NCBI GenBank assembly: GCA_012845835.1
Contig: JABAKD010000001.1
Span: 947,501 to 1,011,500, forward strand
DNA from: Undaria pinnatifida
Lineage: Eukaryota > Sar > Phaeophyceae > Laminariales > Alariaceae
Direction of reading: 5' to 3'
Length of the DNA stretch: 64,000 bases
Every line of letters begins with the position of its first letter. The first letter of the stretch is position 1. The notes under the pieces are model-generated. The model was not told the origin of the DNA and did not search any database. It was given only the letters and a program-made list of their open reading frames with translations. This document shows positions 41,293 to 42,310 of this stretch, piece by piece. The position numbers were made by a program, and so were the translations under genes.

Positions 41293-42310
41293 GCTGCTGA
41301 TGCTGATGTTGGTGCTGTTGTTGAACAAGCGTGCGGTAGTAATCAACCTGCGGCATTGAGTGCTGCTGCTGGTGCTGCGGCTGCTGCTGGTGCTGCTGCT
41401 GGTGCTGCTGGTGCTGCTGGTGTTGCTGCTGATGCTGCTGATGTTGTTGCTGTTGTTGCTGCTGCTGCTGCCTCATCTGCGCCTCGCTGAGCCCATAGCC
41501 CCCCTGGTGCGCGTTCATAGCGGAACGGCCACCTCCACCACCCCCTGCCCCCAAGCCAACCCCAGCGCCAGCAGGCGAGCCCATCCCCGGGTACCCGTGT
41601 TGCTGAGCCGCTAGCCGCTGCGCCACAGCCGCAGGCAACACCGCACCCACGTTAGAATCTACCGCTCCCCCCGGACCTCCCCCGTACCCCACCGAAGCGC
41701 GAGGCGAGTCCCCGCTAGACACCACCGCAGGTGCTCCCGCGCCCCCCGCCGCAGCAACATTTGCTGCATTCGCAGCCGATGCAGCGGCAGCAGCAGCGGC
41801 AGCAGCAGTAGGAGGAGCCGATGCGACCACTCCTCCTCCGACTGAACCTACTGCTGCTGAGGAGCTGACTACCGCTCCTGAAGGCCCACCCACATGCTGC
41901 TGTTGGCGATATCCGAGGTACTCGGGGGCGGTAGCAGACGATGACAGCGCTGACTGATGGAGGCGTGATGCGGCTGCTGCTGCTGCTGCCGCCGCCGCCG
42001 CCGCGTAACCGGCAACGTGGTGGTGTTGGTTTGAGGCGGCAGCGCCGGCCGCGACCGCGGCCGCTGCTGCGGCAGCAGCCGCAGTAGGGGTCGTCGTAGA
42101 TGCGCCGACCCCCCCACCATGCGAATCAGGGCCTTGCAATGATCGATATCCCTGCTGCTGCTGCTGGTATCCAACAGCACCCTGCGGCTGTTGCGAGCCC
42201 CCCGAGGACGCCGAGACGTCTGCCTGGGCGGACATGGTCGCGGGTCCTGTGCGGATCGGGCTGGGCCGCCGGCTTTGGTCCGGAACGCCCGGGTAGCGGT
42301 GCTGTTCCAT
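827..42310 (-). CDS. SANT (SHAQKYF Myb)-ankyrin-histone deacetylase fusion, 17 exons, 3' partial
   Basis: Whole-gene span; the C-terminus lies beyond the left edge. Seen: 17 exons on the minus strand join with continuous phase into 2184 codons. Domain order: Gln/His/Ala/Gly-rich N-terminus (1-633); acidic and Gly-rich stretch; Myb/SANT domain (about 873-922) with RWTKDEHDLFLK and a THAQKYF third helix; acidic, Gly-rich and Arg/Asp-rich linkers; two Ala-rich blocks; ankyrin repeats (about 1942-2080) with TPLMLAAS, TALHWAAW, SALHFASR and NPLQVAGD; and the beginning of a histone deacetylase domain (from about 2105) with DCLEHQ, ECPERV and SLMRVHSG. Known: SANT domains recruit or activate histone deacetylases and ankyrin repeats bind proteins. 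Inferred: a nuclear chromatin repressor with reader and eraser in one chain. The metal-binding residues of the deacetylase are outside the window, so activity cannot be judged. The alternative is two adjacent genes split at exon 12, which the phase match argues against. Confidence 0.72.
1039..1345 (-). other. Intron 16
   Basis: A 307-bp intron between deacetylase exons, GTGAGT...CCAG. Contains CACA/ACAC-rich sequence (1120-1290) and a C/T-rich tract before the acceptor. No other feature. Confidence 0.7.
1346..1481 (-). CDS. Exon 16: last ankyrin repeat and entry into deacetylase domain
   Basis: The exon has 136 nt, phase 0 in and phase 1 out: GRNPLQVAGDGNASEG, then SRYKVRREFFQQDPRNRTLV and LHHP. 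GRNPLQVA finishes the ankyrin array; NRTLVLHHP matches the start of the deacetylase fold. The acceptor is AACAG and the donor GTGAGT. The first 40 nt are repeated about 160 bp upstream in the intron. Confidence 0.75.
1446..1730. repeat. Tandem duplication of exon 16 start plus its intron flank
   Basis: Two units: 1446-1565 (real exon start, acceptor, T-rich region, GCGGCGGAGA, G-run) and 1608-1730 (the same order: GCCACTTGCAGCGGGTTACG, a T-rich run, GCAGCGGCGGAGA, G-rich run). The exon portions are almost identical over about 40 bp. Confidence 0.85.
1482..2704 (-). other. Intron 15 with GGGA array
   Basis: A 1223-bp intron between the ankyrin exons. About 60% of it is the (GGGA)n array at 1720-2450. 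Near the acceptor side lies a tandem copy of the exon 16 start. Confidence 0.7.
1720..2450. repeat. (GGGA)n microsatellite array
   Basis: About 730 bp of GGGA (plus strand) with single-base interruptions (GGAGGG, GGTAGC). It reads CCCT in the intron RNA sense and forms a huge polypyrimidine tract upstream of exon 16. Confidence 0.95.
2705..2801 (-). CDS. Exon 15: ankyrin repeat
   Basis: The exon has 97 nt, phase 2 in and phase 0 out: DSALHFASRWGGETAVRVLL and GGSADIRNSD. The junction Gly (GG|G) gives NEEGDSALHFA, a standard ankyrin boundary. The acceptor is AAAAG and the donor GTGGGT. Confidence 0.82.
2802..3441 (-). other. Intron 14
   Basis: A 640-bp intron between ankyrin exons, occupied largely by a copy of a dispersed 230-bp repeat (2930-3160) and by G- and C-runs at 3150-3290. 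Confidence 0.7.
2930..3160 (+). repeat. Dispersed repeat family D (copy 1)
   Basis: Shares GACCCTCGCA, CGAAGCGCCGTGAGGTGTTC, GGCGAGTCGCATGAAGGGTG and CTTGCATATAGGAT with copies at 21955-22215 and 34535-34790 (plus) and a fragment at 19585-19660 (minus). No coding capacity. Confidence 0.85.
3442..3593 (-). CDS. Exon 14: ankyrin repeats
   Basis: The exon has 152 nt, phase 0 in and phase 2 out: ALLSHGADRSAADTAGNTAL, then HWAAWVGNHLVVRLLSAN and INCRNEE. The ankyrin features are the hairpin (GADRSAADTAGNTALHWAA) and the second helix (LVVRLLS). The acceptor is TTTCAG and the donor GTGAGA. Confidence 0.82.
4035..4130 (-). repeat. Family R fragment
   Basis: Contains CGCAGCTTGCAAAGATG and TCGAACTCATAGCTGACG, the reverse of the family R core (see 10158-10525). 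Near-identical to 20070-20150. Confidence 0.7.
4303..4632 (-). mobile_element. tRNA-derived SINE, type A (copy 1)
   Basis: Read on the minus strand: GCCGGTCGCCCCGGTGGCGT head with A box (TGGCGTATCAGG), B box (GAGTTCGAGCCC), then a unique body and a pure poly(A) tail of about 35 nt (poly-T at 4304-4338 on plus). The body is closely matched by 34177-34470 on the plus strand. Pol III boxes plus poly(A) tail define a SINE. Confidence 0.85.
4662..4757 (+). mobile_element. Small TTAACCCCTTTA inverted-repeat element (copy 1)
   Basis: Starts TTTAACGCCTTTACAACTGG, has a T-run, and ends CTCTAAAGGGGCTAAA, an imperfect terminal inverted repeat. Related copies lie at 39046-39137, 58987-59072 and 59312-59400. 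Confidence 0.75.
5073..5636 (+). repeat. GGGTC foldback satellite (copy 1)
   Basis: Opens GGGCTTTTCACAGGTCATGA, then many GGGTC pentamers punctuated by TTTCAAAATCTCGCG every 40-60 bp, ending in the opposite phase (GACCCGCGGATCCG). It is one of seven arrays of the same type in the window. Confidence 0.9.
5807..6004 (+). repeat. Tandem duplication, unit 1 (short CAG)
   Basis: Shares GGTCATACCAG, CGTCGTCGAAGCAGCAGCAG, CGCGGATCGCAGCCCCTG and GGAGGCGGCTCAGCTAGGCT with unit 2 at 6054-6330. The CAG run is only about five units. Confidence 0.85.
6054..6330 (+). repeat. Tandem duplication, unit 2 with expanded CAG
   Basis: Same flanks as unit 1, but the CAG tract is expanded to about 110 bp of CAG blocks separated by CAGCAC. 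It reads Gln, Ser or Ala in the plus frames and Leu/Cys/Ala in the minus frames. No gene supported. Confidence 0.85.
6566..6860. repeat. GGGTC foldback satellite (copy 2)
   Basis: Plus-oriented GGGTCGGGTC blocks with TCTTCGAATTCTCGCG spacers, ending in reverse orientation as GACCTGTGAAAAGCCCT. Confidence 0.9.
6983..7085 (-). CDS. Exon 13: ankyrin repeat
   Basis: The exon has 103 nt, phase 2 in and phase 0 out, encoding FGFTPLMLAASMQRAPGD and ending TAYSLCE. The TPLMLAA core of an ankyrin repeat is clear, followed by an insertion before the next repeat. The acceptor is GCCAG, the donor GTAAAG. Confidence 0.75.
7177..7476 (+). mobile_element. tRNA-derived SINE, type B (copy 1)
   Basis: Head GGTGGTCTAGTGGTTAACCT (A box) and CAGGTTCAAATCGCGG (B box), then the body CAATTCGACGCGAGTCGACG, AGAAGAGCCTGCTTGGTAAC, ending GGGATAAGC and poly(A). 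Related copies are at 25728-26090 (plus), 36362-36747 (minus), 10885-11063 (plus, truncated) and 26140-26308 (minus, truncated). Confidence 0.8.
8100..8520. repeat. GGGTACGGGTATGAA minisatellite block 1
   Basis: Repeated units combining TTACAGAACTTCCAGAAGTT, CGGGTACGGGTATGAA and GGGTATTGTGGCACGG in variable order, about 60-80 bp each. Confidence 0.85.
9270..9640. repeat. GGGTACGGGTATGAA minisatellite block 2
   Basis: Same unit set as 8100-8520, ending in AATACCCGGAATAAATACCC. The 750 bp between the two blocks has no recognisable gene. Confidence 0.85.
9743..9885 (+). repeat. Direct tandem duplication, about 75 bp
   Basis: ACTGTCCTATGTTTTCTTGC and its copy ACTGTCCTATATTTTCTTGC, each followed by a TACT.GGTATTACT stretch and ending ATCAGCCGTCGA. 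Confidence 0.85.
9930..10160 (+). mobile_element. Family L retroposon-like repeat, 3' part
   Basis: Shares TGAGTTAAATCGACA, ACGTGGAA and TTTATTTTTCCCCATCCGCC with 35440-35895 (plus) and 54195-54640 (minus). This copy ends in a poly(A) tract of about 17 nt. Confidence 0.75.
10158..10525 (+). repeat. Family R dispersed repeat (copy 1, internally duplicated)
   Basis: Core TACACTCCAGCTGTGAGATC, TTTCGTCGAAACTCATCTTT, GCAAGCTGTGTGTGATACTC and CGATCGCGCGTATTACG, continuing to AACTATAAAACCCGTTTCTG. The first 90 bp are present twice. Confidence 0.9.
10560..10765. repeat. G-run cluster
   Basis: Three long G-homopolymer runs (10558-10570, 10625-10658, 10727-10746) separated by similar 80-90 bp segments (GGGATAAAT.TGACGGTTTTGG), i.e. 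a small tandem repeat with G-tract units. Confidence 0.8.
10885..11063 (+). mobile_element. SINE type B, 5'-truncated copy
   Basis: CAATTCGACGCGAGTCGACG to GGGATGAAGGAAAAAAAAAA; body of SINE-B without the tRNA-like head. Confidence 0.75.
11545..11770 (+). repeat. Family R dispersed repeat (copy 2)
   Basis: Near-identical to 10262-10480 including TACGAGTTGTGTGTCCTCAT and GGTCGGCGACTCCCCTTACA. Confidence 0.9.
11790..12030 (-). repeat. Family R dispersed repeat (copy 3, diverged)
   Basis: Reverse orientation: GTTGACCCTGGTATC, ACGCGCGATCGAGGTGTCAC and ACGCAGCTTGCGAAGACGAG. Confidence 0.75.
12480..12720. repeat. TACCGTCA repeat block 1
   Basis: Irregular tandem units of AAAGTACCGTCAAAT and GTACCGCC, about 20-40 bp each. 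Confidence 0.85.
12990..13300. repeat. TACCGTCA repeat block 2
   Basis: Same units as 12480-12720 (AAAAAGTACCGTCAAAT, AATACCGTCA), reaching to about 20 bp from the exon 12 donor. Confidence 0.85.
13320..14146 (-). CDS. Exon 12: Ala-rich linker and start of ankyrin repeats
   Basis: The exon has 827 nt, phase 0 in and phase 2 out. It starts VETVEDRDAEMVDVDVTS, carries long Ala and Gly/Val tracts, and ends GGDRLLELVNEVDK. The donor GTGAGT leaves AA, which with the first G of exon 13 restores Lys, and the join LVNEVDK-FGFTPLMLAAS reads as a normal ankyrin repeat. Without splicing the next codon is TGA, so this exon could also be a terminal exon ending ...NEVDK. Confidence 0.65.
14147..14392 (-). 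other. Intron 11
   Basis: A 246-bp intron, GTGGGT...CCAG. No feature seen. Confidence 0.6.
14393..15037 (-). CDS. Exon 11: Ala/Thr/Val-rich linker
   Basis: The exon has 645 nt (215 codons), phase 0 on both sides. It opens with a helix-like VAGALKLIEEAKALRDKERA, then about 150 residues of Ala/Thr/Gly/Pro, and ends VVVPPSDPMVE at a GTGGGT donor. Most codons are GCN, producing (GCTGCTG)n-like DNA. Confidence 0.62.
15038..15742 (-). other. Intron 10
   Basis: A 705-bp intron made largely of CAC/CAT/CAA-rich low-complexity DNA (15200-15640). Confidence 0.65.
15743..15892 (-). CDS. Exon 10: linker exon
   Basis: The exon has 150 nt (50 codons), phase 0 on both sides: VNNLPDGLPAARGRMTPTEE, then VSNDFIETYRNGSAKPE and HRNISQGQ. 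The acceptor is ATTTAG and the donor GTGTGT. Balanced composition unlike the neighbouring low-complexity exons, so it may be part of a small folded region. No family recognised. Confidence 0.7.
15951..16169. repeat. GGGTC foldback satellite (copy 3)
   Basis: Begins GGGCTTTTCACGGGTCATGA and ends GGCCCGTGAAACGCCCT, an inverted repeat of its own start; GGGTCGGGTC units lie between. Confidence 0.9.
16565..16770. repeat. (AACC)n microsatellite
   Basis: About 200 bp of AACC-type repeats (AACCAACCAACCAACC) with interruptions, immediately downstream of the exon 9 donor. Confidence 0.9.
16771..16998 (-). CDS. Exon 9: linker exon
   Basis: The exon has 228 nt (76 codons), phase 0 on both sides. It begins REEMAVAELLANSSRVMPED and ends AHTPWDGE at a GTGATT donor. 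The start looks helical, the rest Gly/Ala-rich with LRITNPDLLSPGSS. No family recognised. An (AACC)n microsatellite starts immediately inside the following intron. Confidence 0.65.
16999..17714 (-). other. Intron 8
   Basis: A 716-bp intron. Contains ACC/AAC low-complexity DNA (17165-17400) and a GTACCTGGTA motif at 17577. Confidence 0.65.
17715..17885 (-). CDS. Exon 8: linker exon
   Basis: The exon has 171 nt (57 codons), phase 0 on both sides: RQYAAQAAGEKAAQHQQ, then KLNMVTPQRVGRG, ending PPGEGSRK. The acceptor is ATTCAG (or six bases further in, CGGCAG) and the donor GTGGGT. No domain recognised. Confidence 0.6.
17886..18093 (-). other. Intron 7
   Basis: A 208-bp intron, GTTAGT...TTCAG, rich in CACA on the plus strand. 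Confidence 0.65.
18094..18917 (-). CDS. Exon 7: acidic, Gly-rich and Arg/Asp-rich linker
   Basis: The exon has 824 nt, phase 1 in and phase 0 out. It starts with an acidic run (EDDDDEDD), then very long Gly/Ser and Ala tracts, then an alternating Arg/Asp segment (EVDRERDRDSDRDRG), and ends AYDSNDGPGGAAAQ before a GTTAGT donor. Low complexity throughout; probably disordered. The reading frame is chosen because only it keeps both junction phases. Confidence 0.65.
18918..19783 (-). other. Intron 6
   Basis: An 866-bp intron with GAGCGAGA-type purine repeats (19330-19430), a family D fragment (19585-19660) and a C-rich stretch before the acceptor side of exon 6. Confidence 0.65.
19585..19660 (-). 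repeat. Family D fragment
   Basis: Reverse-complement match to GGGATGCGAGGGTC and the GTCGGGTTTTCACCAACCA region of family D at 34535-34600. Confidence 0.65.
19784..19931 (-). CDS. Exon 6: basic linker
   Basis: The exon has 148 nt, phase 0 in and phase 1 out. It encodes a basic segment with AKRSRVAAATPAPPVVG and ends RRSYPYPSDD. The acceptor is ACCAG and the donor GTGAGA. A basic, possibly nuclear-localising region follows the Myb/SANT domain directly. The leftover G plus AA of exon 7 gives Glu, extending an acidic run. Confidence 0.65.
20070..20150 (-). repeat. Family R fragment
   Basis: CGCAGCTTGCAAAGATGAGT and TCGTCGAACTCATAGCTGAC; near-identical to 4035-4130. Confidence 0.75.
20505..20945. 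repeat. (CCCCA)n array
   Basis: About 440 bp of CCCCA pentamers with a CCCTA variant block at 20530-20580. G-rich (TGGGG)n on the transcribed-sense minus strand. Confidence 0.95.
21023..21106 (-). CDS. Exon 5: short acidic exon
   Basis: The exon has 84 nt (28 codons), phase 0 on both sides, encoding GGGISLDDGDGPDLMDIEVH and a short tail ending DSNQ. The acceptor is CGTAG, the donor GTATGT. The 440-bp CCCCA array begins about 80 nt downstream in the following intron. Confidence 0.65.
21107..21581 (-). other. Intron 4
   Basis: A 475-bp intron, rich in ACGTACGCA/AACACGTA sequence (21210-21450). No further feature. Confidence 0.65.
21582..21701 (-). CDS. Exon 4: second and third helices of SHAQKYF-class Myb/SANT domain
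   Basis: The exon has 120 nt, exactly 40 codons, phase 0 on both sides. Joined to exon 3 it completes LFLKALKKYGKEWKRVA, and it carries the signature TRTHAQKYFQKL. This is the SHAQKYF class of single-repeat Myb domains (the CCA1/LHY/RVE type in plants), in which the third core Trp is replaced. The acceptor is GGAAG, the donor GTGATT. The class normally binds DNA; in a deacetylase context it could instead act as a SANT histone-tail or corepressor module. The sequence does not decide between these. Confidence 0.85.
21702..22444 (-). other. Intron 3, splits the SANT domain
   Basis: A 743-bp intron cutting the SANT domain between LFLK and ALKKYG. Contains family D copy 21955-22215. Confidence 0.75.
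21955..22215 (+). repeat. Dispersed repeat family D (copy 2)
   Basis: GGTGTTCGGCGAGTCGCATG, CTTGCATATAGGATGACAGC and GTGTGGCCACTTCCAGAGAC, matching 34535-34790. Confidence 0.85.
22445..23048 (-). CDS. Exon 3: acidic/Gly-rich region and start of SANT domain
   Basis: The exon has 604 nt, phase 2 in and phase 0 out. It begins GSRAGMHSHDAKESARATLG, continues through a Val/Gly-rich and long Gly-rich tract (CCACC-rich DNA on the plus strand) and an acidic patch (DDSDVEEMLSSDEDGEG). It ends with the first helix of a Myb/SANT domain, GRWTKDEHDLFLK, cut by a GTGCGT donor. An in-frame Met (MHSHDAKE, codon at 23032-23030) could serve as an alternative start if exons 1 and 2 belong elsewhere. Confidence 0.7.
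23500..23720. repeat. CCAGTTACCGCGTGC array 1
   Basis: Irregular tandem units of about 15-20 bp (GTGCCAGTTACCGCGTGCCA type). Confidence 0.85.
23965..24270 (+). mobile_element. Family P dispersed element (copy 1)
   Basis: Shares GGTGCCGACTATTCGACTTA, TTGGCTCGCTTTG, GGCCATCAGCTGGCTTCGCC and AGCCGACTTGCTGACTAAAG with 57890-58178. Has internal inverted symmetry (AGTCGGCAAGTCGGC versus GCCGACTTGCTGACT). Confidence 0.75.
24280..24675. repeat. CCAGTTACCGCGTGC array 2
   Basis: Same unit as 23500-23720, with a longer duplicated block (CATGCTAGT.AC) at its start. Confidence 0.85.
25172..25323 (-). CDS. Exon 2: small polar exon
   Basis: The exon has 152 nt, phase 0 in and phase 2 out. It encodes LRDARYLTARQQ followed by SDEEHGYDSADGH and a Gly/Arg-rich end. 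The acceptor is GTGCAG and the donor is a consensus GTGAGT. It was found because exon 1 ends in phase 0 and exon 3 needs phase 2; this is the only segment I saw in between that fits. The leftover CT joins the first T of exon 3 to give Leu. It lies next to a GTAACAG-type microsatellite on its 5' side. Confidence 0.55.
25325..25635. repeat. GTAACAG/GTAACGG microsatellite
   Basis: Six-base units GTAACA, GTAACG and GTGACG repeated about 50 times next to the exon 2 acceptor. Confidence 0.9.
25728..26090 (+). mobile_element. SINE type B (full-length copy)
   Basis: Head GCCGGTGGTCTATTAAGAGT, GAGCTCAAATCCGACGTGGG, body GCAATTCGACGCGAGTTGAC, ends GGGATGAGGG plus poly(A) of about 17. Confidence 0.8.
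26140..26308 (-). mobile_element. SINE type B fragment
   Basis: Reverse copy of the SINE-B 3' body (GGCACGTACCGTAGTGGGGA in minus sense). It abuts the left end of the foldback element at 26318. Confidence 0.7.
26318..27482. mobile_element. Foldback DNA element with about 450-bp terminal inverted repeats
   Basis: The left arm (26318 to about 26770) and right arm (about 27040 to 27482) are near-identical inverted copies, starting GGGCAGACGACAGAAAGCGG. They share GCTGATGGGTCAACTCTGCC and CATCGATTCCATGGACGT. The loop of about 270 bp has no ORF with known motifs. Flanks ATGAATAA and ATAAATAA could be an imperfect 8-bp target duplication. Non-autonomous; mover unknown. Confidence 0.88.
27598..27868. 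mobile_element. Small inverted-repeat element carrying telomere-type repeats
   Basis: Terminal inverted repeats of about 45 bp: TTGCAC..TACGTGCAAGGTTTT...CAATA on the left (27598-27646) and its reverse complement on the right (27823-27868). Inside are TTAGGG repeats (27693-27742). Confidence 0.78.
27693..27742 (+). repeat. Interstitial telomeric-type (TTAGGG)n tract
   Basis: GGGTTGGGGTTAGGGTTGG followed by four to five perfect TTAGGG units. Confidence 0.9.
28135..28225 (+). repeat. Dispersed element T (copy 1)
   Basis: CCCCTTTAGCACCGCACTCC, ATGGGGACAAACACTTGGAG and AATTTCAG; copies at 53133-53215 and 59685-59770. Confidence 0.8.
28443..28815 (-). repeat. GGGTC foldback satellite (copy 4)
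   Basis: Begins CTCTTCACGGGAAAAGTCC, then GACCCGACCC blocks with GTGAGATTTCAA-type spacers, ending in repeated GACCCGCGGATCC. Confidence 0.9.
29003..29356 (-). repeat. GGGTC foldback satellite (copy 5)
   Basis: GACCCGACCCG units with GTGAGATTTAAAAACCTC spacers, ending CATGATCCGTGAAAAGCCCC. Confidence 0.9.
30472..30786 (+). CDS. Possible small intronic ORF, charged helical protein
   Basis: A 104-codon plus-strand frame from ATG: MKEDMLVFGMKFEGWRKAAQ, then RWFRRVEEGAELFMRKWHEA and ERRRAAERHAKAAA. The first 60 residues have balanced, coding-like composition and would form amphipathic helices; a G-run encodes poly-Gly after that. It sits antisense inside intron 1. No family recognised. It could be a decayed element ORF, an exon of an unseen gene, or chance. 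Confidence 0.3.
   Translation: MKEDMLVFGMKFEGWRKAAQKAGRWFRRVEEGAELFMRKWHEAERRRAAERHAKAAAAPSTVGISKRPGGGGGGGGVLPKRLKSGSGHHRLEIWGASNGRHKLA
30900..31440 (-). mobile_element. Family G retroposon-like element (copy 1)
   Basis: In minus sense: GTT repeat head, CTCATTAACTCGCATAATCA, AGTCCGTGGTCACAGGACA, GAGGAATACCCCAGG, GATGTGCCAGGTCCA, GTCAATTGGAAAAAAAGAAA, then about 130 bp of purine-rich tail. Matched by 46005-46520 (plus) and in part by 61215-61290. Confidence 0.8.
32060..32345 (+). pseudogene. Degenerate transposon-protein fragment (uncertain)
   Basis: Plus-strand peptides in two frames: NLMTGNIIDSIVEKGNHSDS followed, one frame on, by ELCTYEEAAYHLQKARMSF, a stop, and RQADVRQFWSAL. An acidic linker followed by a helical C-terminus resembles the tail of pogo/Tc5-like DDE transposases, but this is only a feel of composition. 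Broken by frameshift and stop. Confidence 0.25.
32500..32960 (-). pseudogene. Degenerate ORF, unknown
   Basis: Minus-strand peptide with AHCAFCDQPWPANDLGNDP and several stops and shifts. A Cys-x2-Cys pair and coding-like composition are visible, no family recognised. TTTCGG.AATTTC-type short repeats flank it on both sides (32380-32440, 32925-32960). Confidence 0.2.
33665..33945 (+). repeat. Family R dispersed repeat (copy 4)
   Basis: CTCCAGCTGTGAGATCGAAT through AACTATAAAACCCGTTTCTG and GACAAAATCTGACAGCTGTG; about 95% like 10262-10525 by eye. Confidence 0.9.
34177..34470 (+). mobile_element. tRNA-derived SINE, type A (copy 2)
   Basis: GTCGCCCCGGTGGCGTATCA, GGTTATCCTCGAGCCTGGTA, GAGTTCGAGTCC and a body matching 4339-4632 in reverse, including GTCCAGAAGCTGGAAAGT at the 3' end. 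The poly(A) run is internal here. Confidence 0.85.
34535..34790 (+). repeat. Dispersed repeat family D (copy 3)
   Basis: GACCCTCGCATCCCTACTAT, GCGAAGCGCCGTGAGGTGTT and GTGTGGCCACTCCAGAGACA. Confidence 0.85.
35440..35895 (+). mobile_element. Family L retroposon-like repeat (full copy)
   Basis: About 455 bp: CCGTAACTGGACCAAGTCCG, ATCCCCAGGGATCAAGTCGG, GCTGCTGGAGTAGTAGCGGT and TTTATTTTTCCCCATCCGCC, then an A-rich end. Matched over its length by 54195-54640 in reverse. Confidence 0.82.
36362..36747 (-). mobile_element. SINE type B (reverse full-length copy)
   Basis: Minus sense: GCCGGTCGCCCCGGTGGTCT head, GGTTCGAATCTCACGTGGGT (B box), body with GCGAGTCGACGAGGGAAGAT, ending GACGGGATGAGCAAAATTAA. 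Confidence 0.82.
36925..37165 (-). repeat. Family R dispersed repeat (copy 5)
   Basis: GCACGCGCGATCA-like core in reverse: CACAACTTGCAAAGATGAGT, GTCGACGAAATCTTCGATCT and CACAGCTAGAGTGTATTTT. Confidence 0.85.
39046..39137 (-). mobile_element. TTAACCCCTTTA inverted-repeat element (copy 2)
   Basis: TTGACCCCTTTACAG ... TTTCCAGTTGTAAAGGGGTT; reverse orientation to 4662-4757. Confidence 0.7.
39172..39363 (+). repeat. Tandem duplication, 96-bp unit
   Basis: ACAAGTGCC.TCGCAGCTCC, AACCGTCAAA.TTAGCGCTC and TTGTTATCGTCGCAAGGCCG twice, each ending GTACCTACCTGGTACGTGG. Confidence 0.9.
40412..42310 (-). CDS. Exon 1: Gln/His/Ala/Gly-rich N-terminus
   Basis: The exon has 633 codons from an ATG (starts MEQHRYPGVPDQ; context ACCAAAAATGG) to a GTAACG donor after AAG, phase 0. 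Composition is extreme: poly-Ala runs, a Gln/His tract of about 100 residues encoded by CAG/CAC-rich DNA (41100-41480), and Gly runs near the end. The final segment SPSALQAIKQISK looks like a short amphipathic helix. No enzymatic domain is visible. Poly-Gln and Gly tracts are common in transcription and chromatin factors. The link to exon 2 rests on phase only (0 out, 0 in) across a 15.1 kb intron. If that link is wrong, this would be the first exon of a separate Gln-rich protein. Confidence 0.6.
41100..41480 (-). repeat. CAG/CTG-rich coding tract (poly-Gln/His)
   Basis: CTG, TTG and GTG triplets on plus, reading Gln and His in the minus frame of exon 1. Mixed CAG, CAA and CAC codons. Confidence 0.9.

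Noticed and set aside
40425-41614. Plus-strand frames opposite exon 1 (Pro-rich and Leu-rich)
   Set aside because: Antisense of CAG-rich coding DNA; no start context and no domains.
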